NCBI RefSeq assembly: GCF_008630495.1
Contig: NZ_VWOJ01000001.1
Span: 62,001 to 126,000 of the forward strand
DNA from: Alkalicaulis satelles
GTDB taxonomy: Bacteria; Pseudomonadota; Alphaproteobacteria; Caulobacterales; Maricaulaceae
Length of the DNA stretch: 64,000 nucleotides
Direction of reading: 5' to 3'
Positions 34,009-43,059 of the stretch are shown here, in pieces (positions within the stretch are counted from its first letter, which is position 1; each line of letters opens with the position of its first letter). Position numbers and translations under genes: made by a program. The notes beneath the pieces are model-generated. The model had not been told where the DNA came from. It saw nothing but the letters and a program-made list of their open reading frames with translations, and searched no databases.

Positions 34009-35403
34009 TCAGCCCAGCAGCACGCGCGGGTTCATGATGGCGTGAGGATCAATAACGCCCTTGATGGCGCGCATGAGTTCGACTTCCAGCGGTTTGCGCT
34101 GGAGGAATTCGCTCTGCTTGATCGTGCCGATGCCGTGCTCGGCGGAGATCGAGCCGTTATGGCGGTCCACAAGATCATAAAGCCGGGCGGTCACCGGCGC
34201 GGCCTGGGCCAGGAAGTCGTCGCCCGCGCCGGGCGTGCGCCGGGCGATGTTGAAATGCACATTGCCGTCCCCGACATGACCGAAAGCGATGACCATCGCG
34301 TCTTCAAGCTCGGTCTCGGCCAGCCCGGCCGCTTCGGCCATGAAGGCGGCCATGCGCGAGACGGGCACCGAGACGTCATGCTTGGCGGCCTTGCCGTGAG
34401 CCTTCTCGCCCTCAGGTATGGATTCGCGCAGGCGCCAGAACTCGGCGGCCTGGGCCTCGGACTGGGCGATGACGGCGTCGCTGACAAGCCCGCGCTCAAA
34501 CGCGTTTTCCAGGGCATGCTCCATCAACAGTCCCGCCCGGTCCGGTTCGCCGCTGGATACCTCGATCAGCACGCACCAGTCCGCTTCTCTACCCAGCGGA
34601 TGGCGCGAACCGGGCACGTGAGCGACCACCAGGTCCAGCCCGATGCGCGGCATCAGCTCGAAAGCGCACACGCCCCCGGTCTGCTCTTTCATCAGGGAGA
34701 GCAGCTCCACGGCTGCGGCCGGGTCCGCCACCGCCGCCACCGCGACCGCCGTGGAGGCGGGGCGGGCGAACAATTTCAGCGTGGCGCCTGTGACCACGCC
34801 CAGCGTGCCCTCCGCCCCGATGAAGAGCTGTTTGAGGTCATAGCCGGTATTGTCCTTGCGCAAGCCCGCCAGATCGCTGACCACCCGCCCGCCCGGCAGC
34901 ACCGCCTCCAACCCGAGCACCAGCTCGCGCATCATGCCGTAGCGCAGCACATGCACCCCGCCGGCATTGGTGGAGATGAGCCCGCCAATCATCGCCGATC
35001 CTTGCGCGCCCAGCGAGAGCGGGAACAGCCGCCCGGCCTCGCGTGCGGCGGTCTGGACGGTTTCCAGTATCGCGCCCGCCTCGCAGGTCAGGGAATCATT
35101 GGCCGGGTCCACGGCGCGGATAGCGTTCATCCGCTTGAGCGAAATCAGCACCTCGCCCTTCGGCGTGGAGCCGCCCACCAGCCCGGTATTGCCGCCCTGG
35201 GGCAGGACCGCGATGCGCCGGTCGTGGCAGATTCCAAGGATGCGCGAGACCTCCTGGGTGTTGCCCGGCTTGAGCAGAAGAGGGGTGTCGCCCTGCACCC
35301 GCCCGCGCCAGTCGCGCGCATGGGGCGCGATCTCGTCAGCATCGCGGCTCCAGGAGGCGGGCGGCAGAGCGGAGGTGAGGGCGGTCAGGGCGTCAGTGGT
35401 CAT
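34009..35403 (-). CDS. FAD-binding oxidoreductase (D-2-hydroxyglutarate/D-lactate dehydrogenase type)
   Basis: The 464-residue flavoenzyme has a PCMH FAD domain with VLPQGGNTGLVGGSTPKG and the GGLISTNAGGVHVLRYG loop, then the FAD-oxidase C-terminal domain with GHVGDGNVHFNI (divalent metal) and SAEHGIGTIKQSEF (substrate/FAD site). It oxidises D-2-hydroxy acids; by wording it is closest to D-2-hydroxyglutarate dehydrogenase and glycolate oxidase GlcD. ATG 35403 was chosen; a further 21 residues upstream are of low complexity and have no ribosome site. It is in the same direction as, and 49 bases downstream of, the MBL hydrolase gene. Confidence 0.9.
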   Translation of the reverse strand: MTTDALTALTSALPPASWSRDADEIAPHARDWRGRVQGDTPLLLKPGNTQEVSRILGICHDRRIAVLPQGGNTGLVGGSTPKGEVLISLKRMNAIRAVDPANDSLTCEAGAILETVQTAAREAGRLFPLSLGAQGSAMIGGLISTNAGGVHVLRYGMMRELVLGLEAVLPGGRVVSDLAGLRKDNTGYDLKQLFIGAEGTLGVVTGATLKLFARPASTAVAVAAVADPAAAVELLSLMKEQTGGVCAFELMPRIGLDLVVAHVPGSRHPLGREADWCVLIEVSSGEPDRAGLLMEHALENAFERGLVSDAVIAQSEAQAAEFWRLRESIPEGEKAHGKAAKHDVSVPVSRMAAFMAEAAGLAETELEDAMVIAFGHVGDGNVHFNIARRTPGAGDDFLAQAAPVTARLYDLVDRHNGSISAEHGIGTIKQSEFLQRKPLEVELMRAIKGVIDPHAIMNPRVLLG

Positions 35404-35452
35404 GATGGAACATATTGAGACAGAAAGCTCACAGGCTGAACAGGGCCTGTCA

Positions 35453-36346
35453 TCAGGGCAGGGCATAAACTGAATCGAGCCCGGGCGGGCCTTCGCACGC
35501 CGCCTTGCCCTGTTCGATGAGATGGATCATGTGGGCCAGCACGGACATGGCCGCCGCCGGATGCAGGCGCGCATCCACCTGGGCGTACATCGCCGCAACA
35601 AGATCACGGATGCGCTGCGGCCCGTTGGCCAGATGCGCCAGGATCTGGCGTTCGCGTGCGCGCCGGTGGCCAATATAGGCTGACAGGAAGGAGCGCGGCT
35701 TGTCGATCGCCGGTCCATGCGTGGGCCGGATCAGGGCGAAGTTCTCCGCGCGCACGCGCTCCAGGCTGGCGATGTAGTCGCCCATGCGCCCGTCAGGCGG
35801 GACCACCACCGATGTGGACCAGCCCATGACATGATCGCCGGAGAACAGCGTGTTCTCCTCTGTCAGCCCATAGCAGACATGATTGGAGGTGTGTCCTGGC
35901 GTGTGCAGGGCCCGCAGCGTCCAGCCCGGGCCACTGACCTCATCGCCATCAGCGATCTCCACATCCGGGCGGAAGCCGGAATCGTCGCCTGCTTCCATTT
36001 GCACCGTGCTGACCATGTCGGGCAGGGCGCGCGGCGCCATGCCATACACCTTGCAGCCATGCTTGCGGGCGAGCGGACGGGCCAGCGGGGAATGGTCGGC
36101 ATGGTGATGGGTGACCAGAACATGGGTGACGCGCTCGCCCTCCAGGGCGGCGTCCAGAGCCGCAGCGTGTTCGGGCAGGGCCGGGCCGGGATCAATCACC
36201 GCCACCTCACCTGCACCGATAATGAACACGCCTGTTCCGGTATAGGTGAAGGGGCCGGGATTGCGCGCCATAACCCGGCGCACCAGGGGCGAGAGGCGCT
36301 CGCATTCTTCATAGGCTGCGTCCAGCTGGTGGATGAACTCGATCAC
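35453..36346 (-). CDS. Metallo-beta-lactamase-fold hydrolase (LACTB2-like)
   Basis: The 297-residue protein has the MBL zinc motif VTHHHADHSPL, VIDPGPALPEHA before it, HTPGHTSNHVCY and SGDHVMGW, and a C-terminal winged-helix region (LVAAMYAQVDARLHPAAAMSVLAHMIHL). This is the LACTB2 arrangement, whose members are endoribonucleases or hydrolases. The GTG at 36346 overlaps the stop of the upstream ATP-grasp-like gene as GTGA, and matches the helix start IEFIHQLDAAYEE. Substrate is unknown. Confidence 0.87.
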   Translation of the reverse strand: MIEFIHQLDAAYEECERLSPLVRRVMARNPGPFTYTGTGVFIIGAGEVAVIDPGPALPEHAAALDAALEGERVTHVLVTHHHADHSPLARPLARKHGCKVYGMAPRALPDMVSTVQMEAGDDSGFRPDVEIADGDEVSGPGWTLRALHTPGHTSNHVCYGLTEENTLFSGDHVMGWSTSVVVPPDGRMGDYIASLERVRAENFALIRPTHGPAIDKPRSFLSAYIGHRRARERQILAHLANGPQRIRDLVAAMYAQVDARLHPAAAMSVLAHMIHLIEQGKAACEGPPGLDSVYALP

Positions 36347-37275
36347 GCTGCACGCCTCCAGCCCAAAAGGCTTTCGCAATGACGGCGCAGCGCGGCGGCA
36401 ATGCGCTCAATGGCCTCAAGCCGGTCGCCCAGCGCCATGGAGACCGGTGGCCCCATATCTGTCTTGTTGGCGTCCACGATCCAAATCTCGCCCGTGGCCC
36501 GGTCGCGCAGCACGTCGAGCCCGCCCCAGTCCAGATGCAGCGCATGGCAGAATTGCCTGAGCAGGCGGCGTTCCTCAGTGCTGAACCGCACACCGGGATC
36601 AGCCAGGAACACCTCGGCATTATGGTTCTCGAAACGGCGCGAAGCGGGGCGGCGCTTGACGAACAGGGCGGCGATCTCGCCTCCCGCCATCACGCAGCGC
36701 AAATCCTCCGCCATGCCGTCCGGTCCCGCTGTTTCGATCAGGCGCTGATAGCACCGGCCGGCAGCGGGCGGGCAGGGCTGGGTGCGCACCCTGCCGTCAT
36801 GAGCGGCGTTAGCCTCCGACTTGTCCACGAACGCGCCGTCAAACTGTTCAGGATCAATCAATAGCTGGCGTCCTGATACCGTCTCAAACACGCCCGCCAC
36901 CCGGGATTTGGAGATGTCGCTGCAGTCCAGGTTGAAACCCGGGCCGGTCCATCCCGGCGGGCGGGGGCTGTGGGTCGCATCGCAGAAATGAAACAGGATG
37001 TCGGCCTGGCGCAGGTCATCGCTGACTCGCAGGCCCGCCAGATGGACCGCCGCCCAGATCTGATACCAGGGCCGCGGAGCGTGAGGGGCGAAGGCGATGA
37101 CCGGGCCATCCTGCGCAACGCCCGGCCGGCGCGACTCGACGGCCAGATAATAGGGCAGCCAGTGCAGCACATCGCTGATCACGGCGCGTGACAGGGGCAC
37201 CAGAGCGCCGGTGGCGTGCACGCGCACGGCGCCGCCCTCCAGCGAAAAATCGCGCCACCAGGCCCGCGCATGCAT
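36343..37275 (-). CDS. ATP-grasp-like protein of unknown function
   Basis: The 310-residue protein has no signal or membrane segment. Its C-terminal third contains LHLDWGGLDVLRDRATGEIWIVDANKTDMGPP, an ATP-grasp-type metal/ATP end motif (D-x-L...W-V-D-x-N-K). The first half (PVIAFAPHAPRPWYQIWAAVHLAG; FNLDCSDISKSRVAGVFE) is not recognised. ATG 37275 sits eight bases after GGGAG; the upstream GTG is too close to that site. It overlaps the MBL gene by four bases, so the two are probably co-translated. A ligase role is a weak inference. Confidence 0.6.
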   Translation of the reverse strand: MHARAWWRDFSLEGGAVRVHATGALVPLSRAVISDVLHWLPYYLAVESRRPGVAQDGPVIAFAPHAPRPWYQIWAAVHLAGLRVSDDLRQADILFHFCDATHSPRPPGWTGPGFNLDCSDISKSRVAGVFETVSGRQLLIDPEQFDGAFVDKSEANAAHDGRVRTQPCPPAAGRCYQRLIETAGPDGMAEDLRCVMAGGEIAALFVKRRPASRRFENHNAEVFLADPGVRFSTEERRLLRQFCHALHLDWGGLDVLRDRATGEIWIVDANKTDMGPPVSMALGDRLEAIERIAAALRRHCESLLGWRRAA

Positions 37276-37391
37276 GGCTGTCACTCCCTCTCAGCGCTGC
37301 GCACTCTATGCCCTTTCACGCTGACTTCAATCTGCGCCCGTTCTGGCCCGCGCCTTGCTTGACAGGGTGTGACGTCGATGAGGAGACGATC

Positions 37392-37634
37392 ATGGGTGAC
37401 AGGTTGGCCGCAGCAGCGGTCTGGATGAGCGCCCGGCTGCGCATTGCAGCGCTGGCCGTGCTGGCGGTGATCGCGATCCGCGCCGGCGCCGGACTGGCCA
37501 GCACGCCGGAACCGGCTGTGGCGCCCGCATCCGGGACGCCGGCTTCATCCCTCATTCAGGGTCGCCCTGATAGGGGCGGGCAAGATGCAAACCCTGAAAT
37601 GGAGGACGGGCCTGCGTCTGCTAGACAAACCTAA
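37392..37634 (+). CDS. Small predicted exported or membrane protein
   Basis: The 80-residue frame begins MGDRLAAAAVWMSARLRIAA with one hydrophobic stretch (LRIAALAVLAVIAIRAGAGL) and continues as Pro/Ala/Gly-rich low-complexity tail. GAGGAGA precedes ATG 37392. There is no recognised family, and it lies between the divergent ATP-grasp-like gene and oppB. It could be a real short signal-anchored peptide or chance, so confidence is modest. Confidence 0.4.
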   Translation: MGDRLAAAAVWMSARLRIAALAVLAVIAIRAGAGLASTPEPAVAPASGTPASSLIQGRPDRGGQDANPEMEDGPASARQT

Positions 37635-37724
37635 TTGACTGCGAGCCATCCTTGATCAGGCGGCGCGCAGCGCCCACAAAACCGCCTCGCGACATCACAA
37701 CAGTCGAAATCGAACCCACGCTTC

Positions 37725-38657
37725 ATGCTCGGATATATTACCCGCCGCCTGCTCGTCGCCGTGCCGACGATTCTGGTCATCATCACGGTGGCTTTCTTCA
37801 TGATGCGTATTGCGCCGGGCGGGCCGTTCGACATGGAACAGCCCATGCCCGAGCAGATCCGCCAGAACATCCTGGCGCATTTCGGCATGGATCAGCCGCT
37901 CTGGAAGCAATATGTCGACTATCTGGCCGGTCTGGTGCGCGGCGATCTCGGGCCCTCGCTGAAATTTCGTGACAAGACCGTCGCCGACATCATTGCGGAA
38001 GGCTTTCCCATTTCGGCCACCATCGGCCTTTTGTCCATCTCGCTGGCCCTGATGATCGGCTCGGTGCTGGGCTCGCTGGCGGCCCTGCGCCAGAATACGG
38101 CGGCGGATTTCGGGGTGGTCGGTTTCGCCACTGTGGGCATCGTCATCCCGCCCTTCGTGGTCGGGCCGGTATTGTCTCTGGTGGTGGGCATCTATCTGGG
38201 CTGGCTGCCGTCAGGGGGGCTGGATCCGCGCCATGGCATGACCATAGAACGCCTGATCCTGCCGGTGGTGACGCTGGCGCTGCCGCAGATCGCCATCATT
38301 TCGCGCCTCATGCGCGCCTCGATGATTGAAGTGATCCGTTCGAATTATATCCGCACCGCGCGCGCCAAGGGCTTGTCCGCAGGAGCGGTCATCACGCGTC
38401 ACGCCATGCGAAGCGCGATCCTGCCGCTGGTGAGTTATCTGGGACCGGCGGCGGCGGCGCTGCTGACCGGCTCCATCGTGATCGAGCAGGTCTTCTCCCT
38501 GCCCGGCATCGGGCGCCAGTTCGTCTTCGCCGCCCTGCAGCGCGACTACACTGTGGTTATGGGGGTGGTCATCCTGTACGCCAGCCTCATCATAGTGCTC
38601 AATCTGGTCGCAGACCTGCTCTATGCGGCGCTGAACCCGAAAGTGAAGTACGACTGA
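37725..38657 (+). CDS. oppB: Oligopeptide ABC transporter permease OppB-like
   Basis: The 310-residue permease opens MLGYITRRLLVAVPTILVII, the conserved DppB/OppB start (RRLL...PTLL), then FGMDQPLWKQYVDYLAGLVRGDLGPS and the BPD_transp_1 domain with the EAA loop (RTARAKGLSAGAVITRHAMRSAILPL) and LLTGSIVIEQVFSLPGIG. It imports peptides together with OppC and OppA. OppC overlaps its stop by one base (TGATG). No ATPase genes (oppD, oppF) occur in the window. Confidence 0.95.
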   Translation: MLGYITRRLLVAVPTILVIITVAFFMMRIAPGGPFDMEQPMPEQIRQNILAHFGMDQPLWKQYVDYLAGLVRGDLGPSLKFRDKTVADIIAEGFPISATIGLLSISLALMIGSVLGSLAALRQNTAADFGVVGFATVGIVIPPFVVGPVLSLVVGIYLGWLPSGGLDPRHGMTIERLILPVVTLALPQIAIISRLMRASMIEVIRSNYIRTARAKGLSAGAVITRHAMRSAILPLVSYLGPAAAALLTGSIVIEQVFSLPGIGRQFVFAALQRDYTVVMGVVILYASLIIVLNLVADLLYAALNPKVKYD

Positions 38658-39562
38658 TGGTTTTCACCTCCACCCCGTCGGAAAAGGCCGGGCTCATGGA
38701 AGCGAGCGCGGTGCAGGGGCGCTCCCTGTGGGATGACGCGCGCGCGCGGTTGATGCGCAACAAGGCGGCGGTGGCCAGCATGATCCTGCTGGCGGTGCTG
38801 GTCTTCCTGGCCTTCATCGGGCCGCTGATCTGGATCCATGACAGCACCGAGATCTATCGTGATCGCGTGCAGATCCCGCCCACCTGGGACAACTGGCATA
38901 TTTTCGGCACCGACGCTCAGGGGCGCGATCTGTTCGCGCGCACCCTGGTGGGCCTGCGCATGTCGCTGCTGGTGGGCGTGGTGGCGACCGCCGTGTCGCT
39001 GGTGATCGGGGTGCTCTGGGGCGCTACCGCCGGCTTCCTGGGCGGGCGCACCGACCAGATCATGATGCGGATCGTGGATGTGCTCTACTCCATCCCCTTC
39101 ATCTTCTTCGTGATCATCCTGATGGTGGTGTTCGGACGCAATATCATCCTGATCTTCGTGGCCATCGGCGCGGTGGAATGGCTGACCATGGCGCGCATCG
39201 TGCGCGGCCAGACCATTTCGTTGCGGGCCATGGAGTTCGTGGAGGCGGCCCAGGCCGCCGGGGTGAGCCAGGCTTCCATCATCCGGCGTCATGTGGTGCC
39301 CAACGTGCTGGGCCCGGTGGTGGTCTATGTCACGCTGACCATTCCGGCCGTGATCCTGGCCGAGAGCTTTCTGAGTTTCCTGGGGCTGGGCGTTCAGGAG
39401 CCGCTCACCTCGCTGGGCAATCTCATCGCCAACGGCGCGCGGGACATGGAGATCGCCAACTGGACGCTGTTCTTCCCGGCCGCGACCATGATGATCACGC
39501 TGTTCTGCTTCAATTTCATCGGAGACGGCCTGCGCGACGCCATCGATCCGAAGGATCGCTGA
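38657..39562 (+). CDS. oppC: Oligopeptide ABC transporter permease OppC-like
   Basis: The 301-residue permease has the N-terminal OppC part (SLWDDARARLMRNKAAVASMILLAVLVFLAF), the TDAQGRDLFART signature and the EAA loop (EFVEAAQAAGVSQASIIRRHVVPNVLGPVV). It ends FIGDGLRDAIDPKDR, the usual OppC/DppC tail. The stop codon lies inside the first copy of a 54-bp tandem repeat, so the final nine or so residues of the gene are echoed in the 3' flank. oppA lies 595 bases downstream. Confidence 0.95.
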   Translation: MVFTSTPSEKAGLMEASAVQGRSLWDDARARLMRNKAAVASMILLAVLVFLAFIGPLIWIHDSTEIYRDRVQIPPTWDNWHIFGTDAQGRDLFARTLVGLRMSLLVGVVATAVSLVIGVLWGATAGFLGGRTDQIMMRIVDVLYSIPFIFFVIILMVVFGRNIILIFVAIGAVEWLTMARIVRGQTISLRAMEFVEAAQAAGVSQASIIRRHVVPNVLGPVVVYVTLTIPAVILAESFLSFLGLGVQEPLTSLGNLIANGARDMEIANWTLFFPAATMMITLFCFNFIGDGLRDAIDPKDR

Positions 39563-39666
39563 CGGCGCGCATCATTTCAGATTCCGGGCGACGCCATCGA
39601 TCCGAAGGATCGCTGACGGCGCGCATCATTTCAGATTCCGGGCGACGCCATCGATCCGAAGGATCG
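39534..39666. repeat. 54-bp tandem repeat across the oppC stop codon
   Basis: Two identical 54-bp units (39534-39587 and 39588-39641) and a 25-base third copy (39642-39666) run head to tail. The first unit encodes the last nine residues (DAIDPKDR plus one) and stop of oppC; the others lie in the 3' flank. Each contains the small palindrome CGATCCGAAGGATCG, so up to three hairpins would form in the message. Being a multiple of three and identical, the units suggest recent slippage. Confidence 0.9.
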
Positions 39667-40156
39667 TCCGACGGCGCTATTGGCTGCGGCGGGCGCGGAA
39701 GCGTCGCGGATGGTGGCTGAGCGACATGAAGTGCGAGCCCAGGGCGCCGGGATTGGGATCCGCGCTCACGCCTTCCTCAAGCCTGCGGCTGCTGACCCGG
39801 CCGAACGCGGTGGAATCGGATCGCAGCCAGACTTGGCCATTGGCTGGCGTCCGAGAGCAGGGCGCAGGCCATGAGGGCTTCGCAAGCGCGGAAAAGGGGT
39901 GATGGGATCACCGGTTTTGCTTGCATTCAGATACAGTTCTCTAGGACATTAAACCCGCGTCAAGAGTTGAGCGTCCACACATCAGGCCGCCGCATCGCAG
40001 GGTCACGGCTCCGCAAGGTTACGGAGCGGTGCGCTTTGTTGCATGATGATGACAGTAACCTTTCCGGCTCTGAACCCCGGAAACCGTACAAACATCCCCG
40101 CCTTGATGCGGGCCCGGCGTTCCCTGCGCCGGCGCTGACTGAAGGAGACCGCCTAG
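39563..40156. other. 594-bp intergenic stretch between oppC and oppA
   Basis: Holds the rest of the 54-bp repeat, a minus-strand gene relic (39677-39907) and then about 250 bases with no convincing gene. The last part is less GC-rich around 39930-40080 and is the likely place for the oppA promoter. A CCCGC-CTTGAT-GCGGG inverted repeat occurs at about 40099-40114. GAAGGAGACC just before 40157 is the ribosome site of oppA. Confidence 0.6.
39677..39907 (-). pseudogene. Relic of a protein C-terminus
   Basis: On the minus strand an open frame of 76 codons ends at TAG (39677-39679) and starts just after a TGA, with no start codon in between. It reads NGQVWLRSDSTAFGRV, later GALGSHFMSLSHHPRRFRARR, a wording I recognise from the tail of a conserved alphaproteobacterial hypothetical (NGQVW...GALGSYFL...RVRR). 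The part upstream of NGQVW is absent, so this is probably a decayed 5'-truncated copy. Identification rests on memory of the pattern. Confidence 0.4.
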
Positions 40157-41788
40157 ATGACCCTGACCCGACGTCTCATGCTTATGGCCGCCGCCGGCGC
40201 CGCCGCCCTGACTCTGGCCGCGTGCGGAGACCGCAATGGTGATGACAGCGGCGCGGTCGTGCTCCATCGCGGCAATGGCGCCGAGCCCCTGTCCCTCGAC
40301 CCGCACCGGGCGCAGGGCGTCTGGGAGAACAATATCATCGGGGACATGTTCATCGGGCTGTTCACCGAAGCGCCTGACGGGTCGCCCGTACCGGGTATGG
40401 CCGAAAGCTGGGAGATGTCCGAAGATGGTCTGAGCTGGACCTTCACCCTGATCGAGGCGAGCTGGAGCGATGGCGAGCCGGTGACGGCTGACGATTTCGT
40501 CTTCGCCTTCCGCCGCATCCTCAACCCGCTGACCCTGTCGGAATACTCCAAGGTCCTCTATCCCATCCGCAATGCGCGCCCGGTCAATCTGGACCCGGAG
40601 AACAATCCGCCCGAAACGCTGGGCGTGACCGCGATTGATGAGCGCACCCTGCGCATCGATCTGGAGTTTCCCGCGCCCTATCTGCCGGGCCTTTTAACCC
40701 ACTACACCACCTTCCCGCTGCCCGCCCATGTGGTGGAGCGCCATGGCGATGCGTGGATCCAGCCCCAGAACATTGTCACCAACGGCCCTTACAAGCTGGT
40801 GCGCTGGCGCGCGAATGACTTCATCCATCTGCGCCGTAATGAGCTGTTCTGGGACAATGAGAATGTGTGCATCGACGAGGTGTTCTTCTATCCCACCGTC
40901 GACAACCCCGCCGCCGAACGCCGTGTGCGCAACGGCGAGCTGGACATCAACGCCGATTTCGCAGGCCAGAATCTGAGCTTCCTGCGCCAGCAGATCCCGG
41001 ACTATGTGCGCCTGCACCCGTATATGGGCCTGACCTATTTCTCGTTTAATACCGAGCTCGCCCCGTTCGATGACGCCCGGGTGCGCAATGCCCTGTCCAT
41101 GGCGATCAACCGGGAGTTCATCGTCAACGAGATCCGCCGTTCGGGCGAGGACCCGGCCTACAGCTTCGTGCCGCCCACCATTGACAATTATCCCGGCACG
41201 GCCCGCATCAGCTGGGCCGACCAATCCATGGATGAACGCCGCGAGCGCGCCCGGGAGCTCCTGGAGGAGGCCGGTTTCGGCCCGGACAATCCGCTGCGCT
41301 TCACCTTCGCGCACCGCACCTCGGGCGATAACCCGCGCGTGGCGCCGGTGGTCCAGCGCGACTGGGCCGAGATTGCGCCCTGGGTGCGTGTCGAGCTGCT
41401 CGGCGGCGAGGCCCAGATCCACTACGCCAATCTGCGCGCTGGCGACTTCCAGGTGGGTGATGGCGGCTGGATCGCGGACTATAACGATGTCTACAACTTC
41501 CTGTTCCTGGGCGAGAGCGCATCCATTCCGATGAACTATTCGCGCTTCCAGAACGAGGAGTTCGACCGGCTGGTTTCCGAGGCCAACCAGCAGCTGGACG
41601 GCGAGGAGCGCGGCCGCATTATGGCCGAGGCCGAGCAGGTCCTGCTGGATGAACAGCCCATCATGCCGATCCACTATCTGGTGAACCGCGCACTGGTCAG
41701 CCCGCGTGTGACCGGCTGGGTGGATAACGCCAACCATGTTCACCGCACGCGCTATTTGTGCTTTGCGGATCTGGAGCGCGCTGAATAA
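40157..41788 (+). CDS. oppA: Peptide ABC transporter substrate-binding lipoprotein OppA-like
   Basis: The 543-residue SBP_bac_5 protein has a signal with lipobox LAAC (ALTLAACGDRNGDD), then RGNGAEPLSLDPHRAQGVWENNIIGDMFIGL, WSDGEPVTADDFVFAFRRI, NGPYKLVRW and VGDGGWIADYNDVYNFLFLG, all typical of OppA. It captures peptides for the OppBC permease. GAAGGAGACC precedes the ATG. The 594-bp gap from oppC contains repeats and a relic, so it may have its own promoter. Confidence 0.95.
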   Translation: MTLTRRLMLMAAAGAAALTLAACGDRNGDDSGAVVLHRGNGAEPLSLDPHRAQGVWENNIIGDMFIGLFTEAPDGSPVPGMAESWEMSEDGLSWTFTLIEASWSDGEPVTADDFVFAFRRILNPLTLSEYSKVLYPIRNARPVNLDPENNPPETLGVTAIDERTLRIDLEFPAPYLPGLLTHYTTFPLPAHVVERHGDAWIQPQNIVTNGPYKLVRWRANDFIHLRRNELFWDNENVCIDEVFFYPTVDNPAAERRVRNGELDINADFAGQNLSFLRQQIPDYVRLHPYMGLTYFSFNTELAPFDDARVRNALSMAINREFIVNEIRRSGEDPAYSFVPPTIDNYPGTARISWADQSMDERRERARELLEEAGFGPDNPLRFTFAHRTSGDNPRVAPVVQRDWAEIAPWVRVELLGGEAQIHYANLRAGDFQVGDGGWIADYNDVYNFLFLGESASIPMNYSRFQNEEFDRLVSEANQQLDGEERGRIMAEAEQVLLDEQPIMPIHYLVNRALVSPRVTGWVDNANHVHRTRYLCFADLERAE

Positions 41789-41800
41789 TCTTGCGCACTC

Positions 41801-42988
41801 ATGGCTGGGGCGGCTTTCAGAATGAGCGAACCTGATCTGGAAGCCGCCGCCCGCACCGCCGCCGAGCATGCAGTGGCCATCGCCGCCGCTGGCGCCGGGC
41901 GCAAGCCTCAAACCCGTCCGTCGCGGCCCTCCGCCCTGAGGCCTGACACGCCCGACGGCGTGTGCGCCAATTGCGGCGCGCAGCTGATGGGGCCGGTCTG
42001 CCACGCCTGCGGCCAGCATGCCGATCTTTATAAGCGCCCGGTCTGGCGCCTTATCGGCGATGGCATATCGGACATGTTCGCCCTGGATGGCCGGGTGGCG
42101 CGCACTCTGTGGGAGCTGATGGCGTTCCCCGGGCGGGTCACGCGCGCCTATCTCAAGGGCCAGCGCGGGCGTTATATCCCGCCCTTCCGGCTTTATCTGA
42201 TCGCCTCGCTGGCGTTCTTCCTCATCTTGCCCCTGATCACGGCCCAGAACGCCCTGATCAATTTCCAGCCCGAGGGCGCTGATCAGGCGCGCCTGGCCCT
42301 GACCGAGGCGCTGGAAAGCGGGGAGATGTCCCAGGCCGATTTCGACCGCTCCATGAGAGCGATCGACACAGTGATGGCGTTCGAAACCCAGACGCCTGCT
42401 GCAGCGGGGGAGGAATCCGAAGGCGAAGCGTCCGAGGGTGAGTCCATTCTCACAGGACCGCAGATCAGCGACGGCCAGATCACCGCCATGCGCCGTGTCT
42501 TCGTGCCCGAGGAATTCGGCGAGGCGCCTGATGGCGTCACCGGCTCACGCGCGGCGCGCAGCTATATCGCTGACCGGATCGAGCGCCTGGCGCGCGCGCC
42601 GGACCGCTGGGCGGCGGAGAGTTTCGCCTGGGCGCCGCGCATCATGTTCGTCATGGTGCCCTTGTTCGGGGTGCTTCTCGGGCTGGTCTATGTATGGCGG
42701 CGGGGGTTTCTCTATTTCGATCACCTGATCACCGCGCTGCAGTTTCACGCCGCGATCTTCATCGCCATGCTGGCCGCCATCCTGATAAGCCTGGTCACGG
42801 GGCCAGGATGGGCGGTGCTGGCCTTTTTCATCTACGCCCACATCTATCTCTACAGGCTTTTGCGCGTGGTCTACTCGACCGGGCGAATCCAGGCGATCTT
42901 GCGCGTGGCGGCGCTGGATGCGGCCTATGGCTTCCTCATCCTCATGGGCCTGACGGTTGTGGTGCTGCTGGGCGCGGTCAGCGCATAG
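41801..42988 (+). CDS. DUF3667 domain-containing membrane protein
   Basis: The 395-residue protein has a zinc-ribbon-like [19 protein letters not shown] near residue 55 (two CxxC pairs) and [46 protein letters not shown], the DUF3667 signature, followed by four or five helices and a periplasmic acidic insert (about 190-230). Function is unknown. An alternative ATG at 41822 would remove seven residues. No ribosome site stands out. It starts 12 bases after oppA, but the orientation may be accidental. Confidence 0.85.
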   Translation: MAGAAFRMSEPDLEAAARTAAEHAVAIAAAGAGRKPQTRPSRPSALRPDTPDGVCANCGAQLMGPVCHACGQHADLYKRPVWRLIGDGISDMFALDGRVARTLWELMAFPGRVTRAYLKGQRGRYIPPFRLYLIASLAFFLILPLITAQNALINFQPEGADQARLALTEALESGEMSQADFDRSMRAIDTVMAFETQTPAAAGEESEGEASEGESILTGPQISDGQITAMRRVFVPEEFGEAPDGVTGSRAARSYIADRIERLARAPDRWAAESFAWAPRIMFVMVPLFGVLLGLVYVWRRGFLYFDHLITALQFHAAIFIAMLAAILISLVTGPGWAVLAFFIYAHIYLYRLLRVVYSTGRIQAILRVAALDAAYGFLILMGLTVVVLLGAVSA

Positions 42989-43059
42989 GCGGCCTTGACG
43001 GGGCGGGCGGGCGCTTGAATGCTCCGGGCCGTACAACTCGCCAGGGGCAGGGCTTTTCC

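Noticed and set aside
39680-39874. Plus-strand frame of 64 codons between oppC and oppA
   Set aside because: No ribosome site or domain; the opposite strand carries recognisable relic sequence.
40694-42019. Long minus-strand frame over oppA and DUF3667
   Set aside because: Overlaps two supported genes with no domain or ribosome site.
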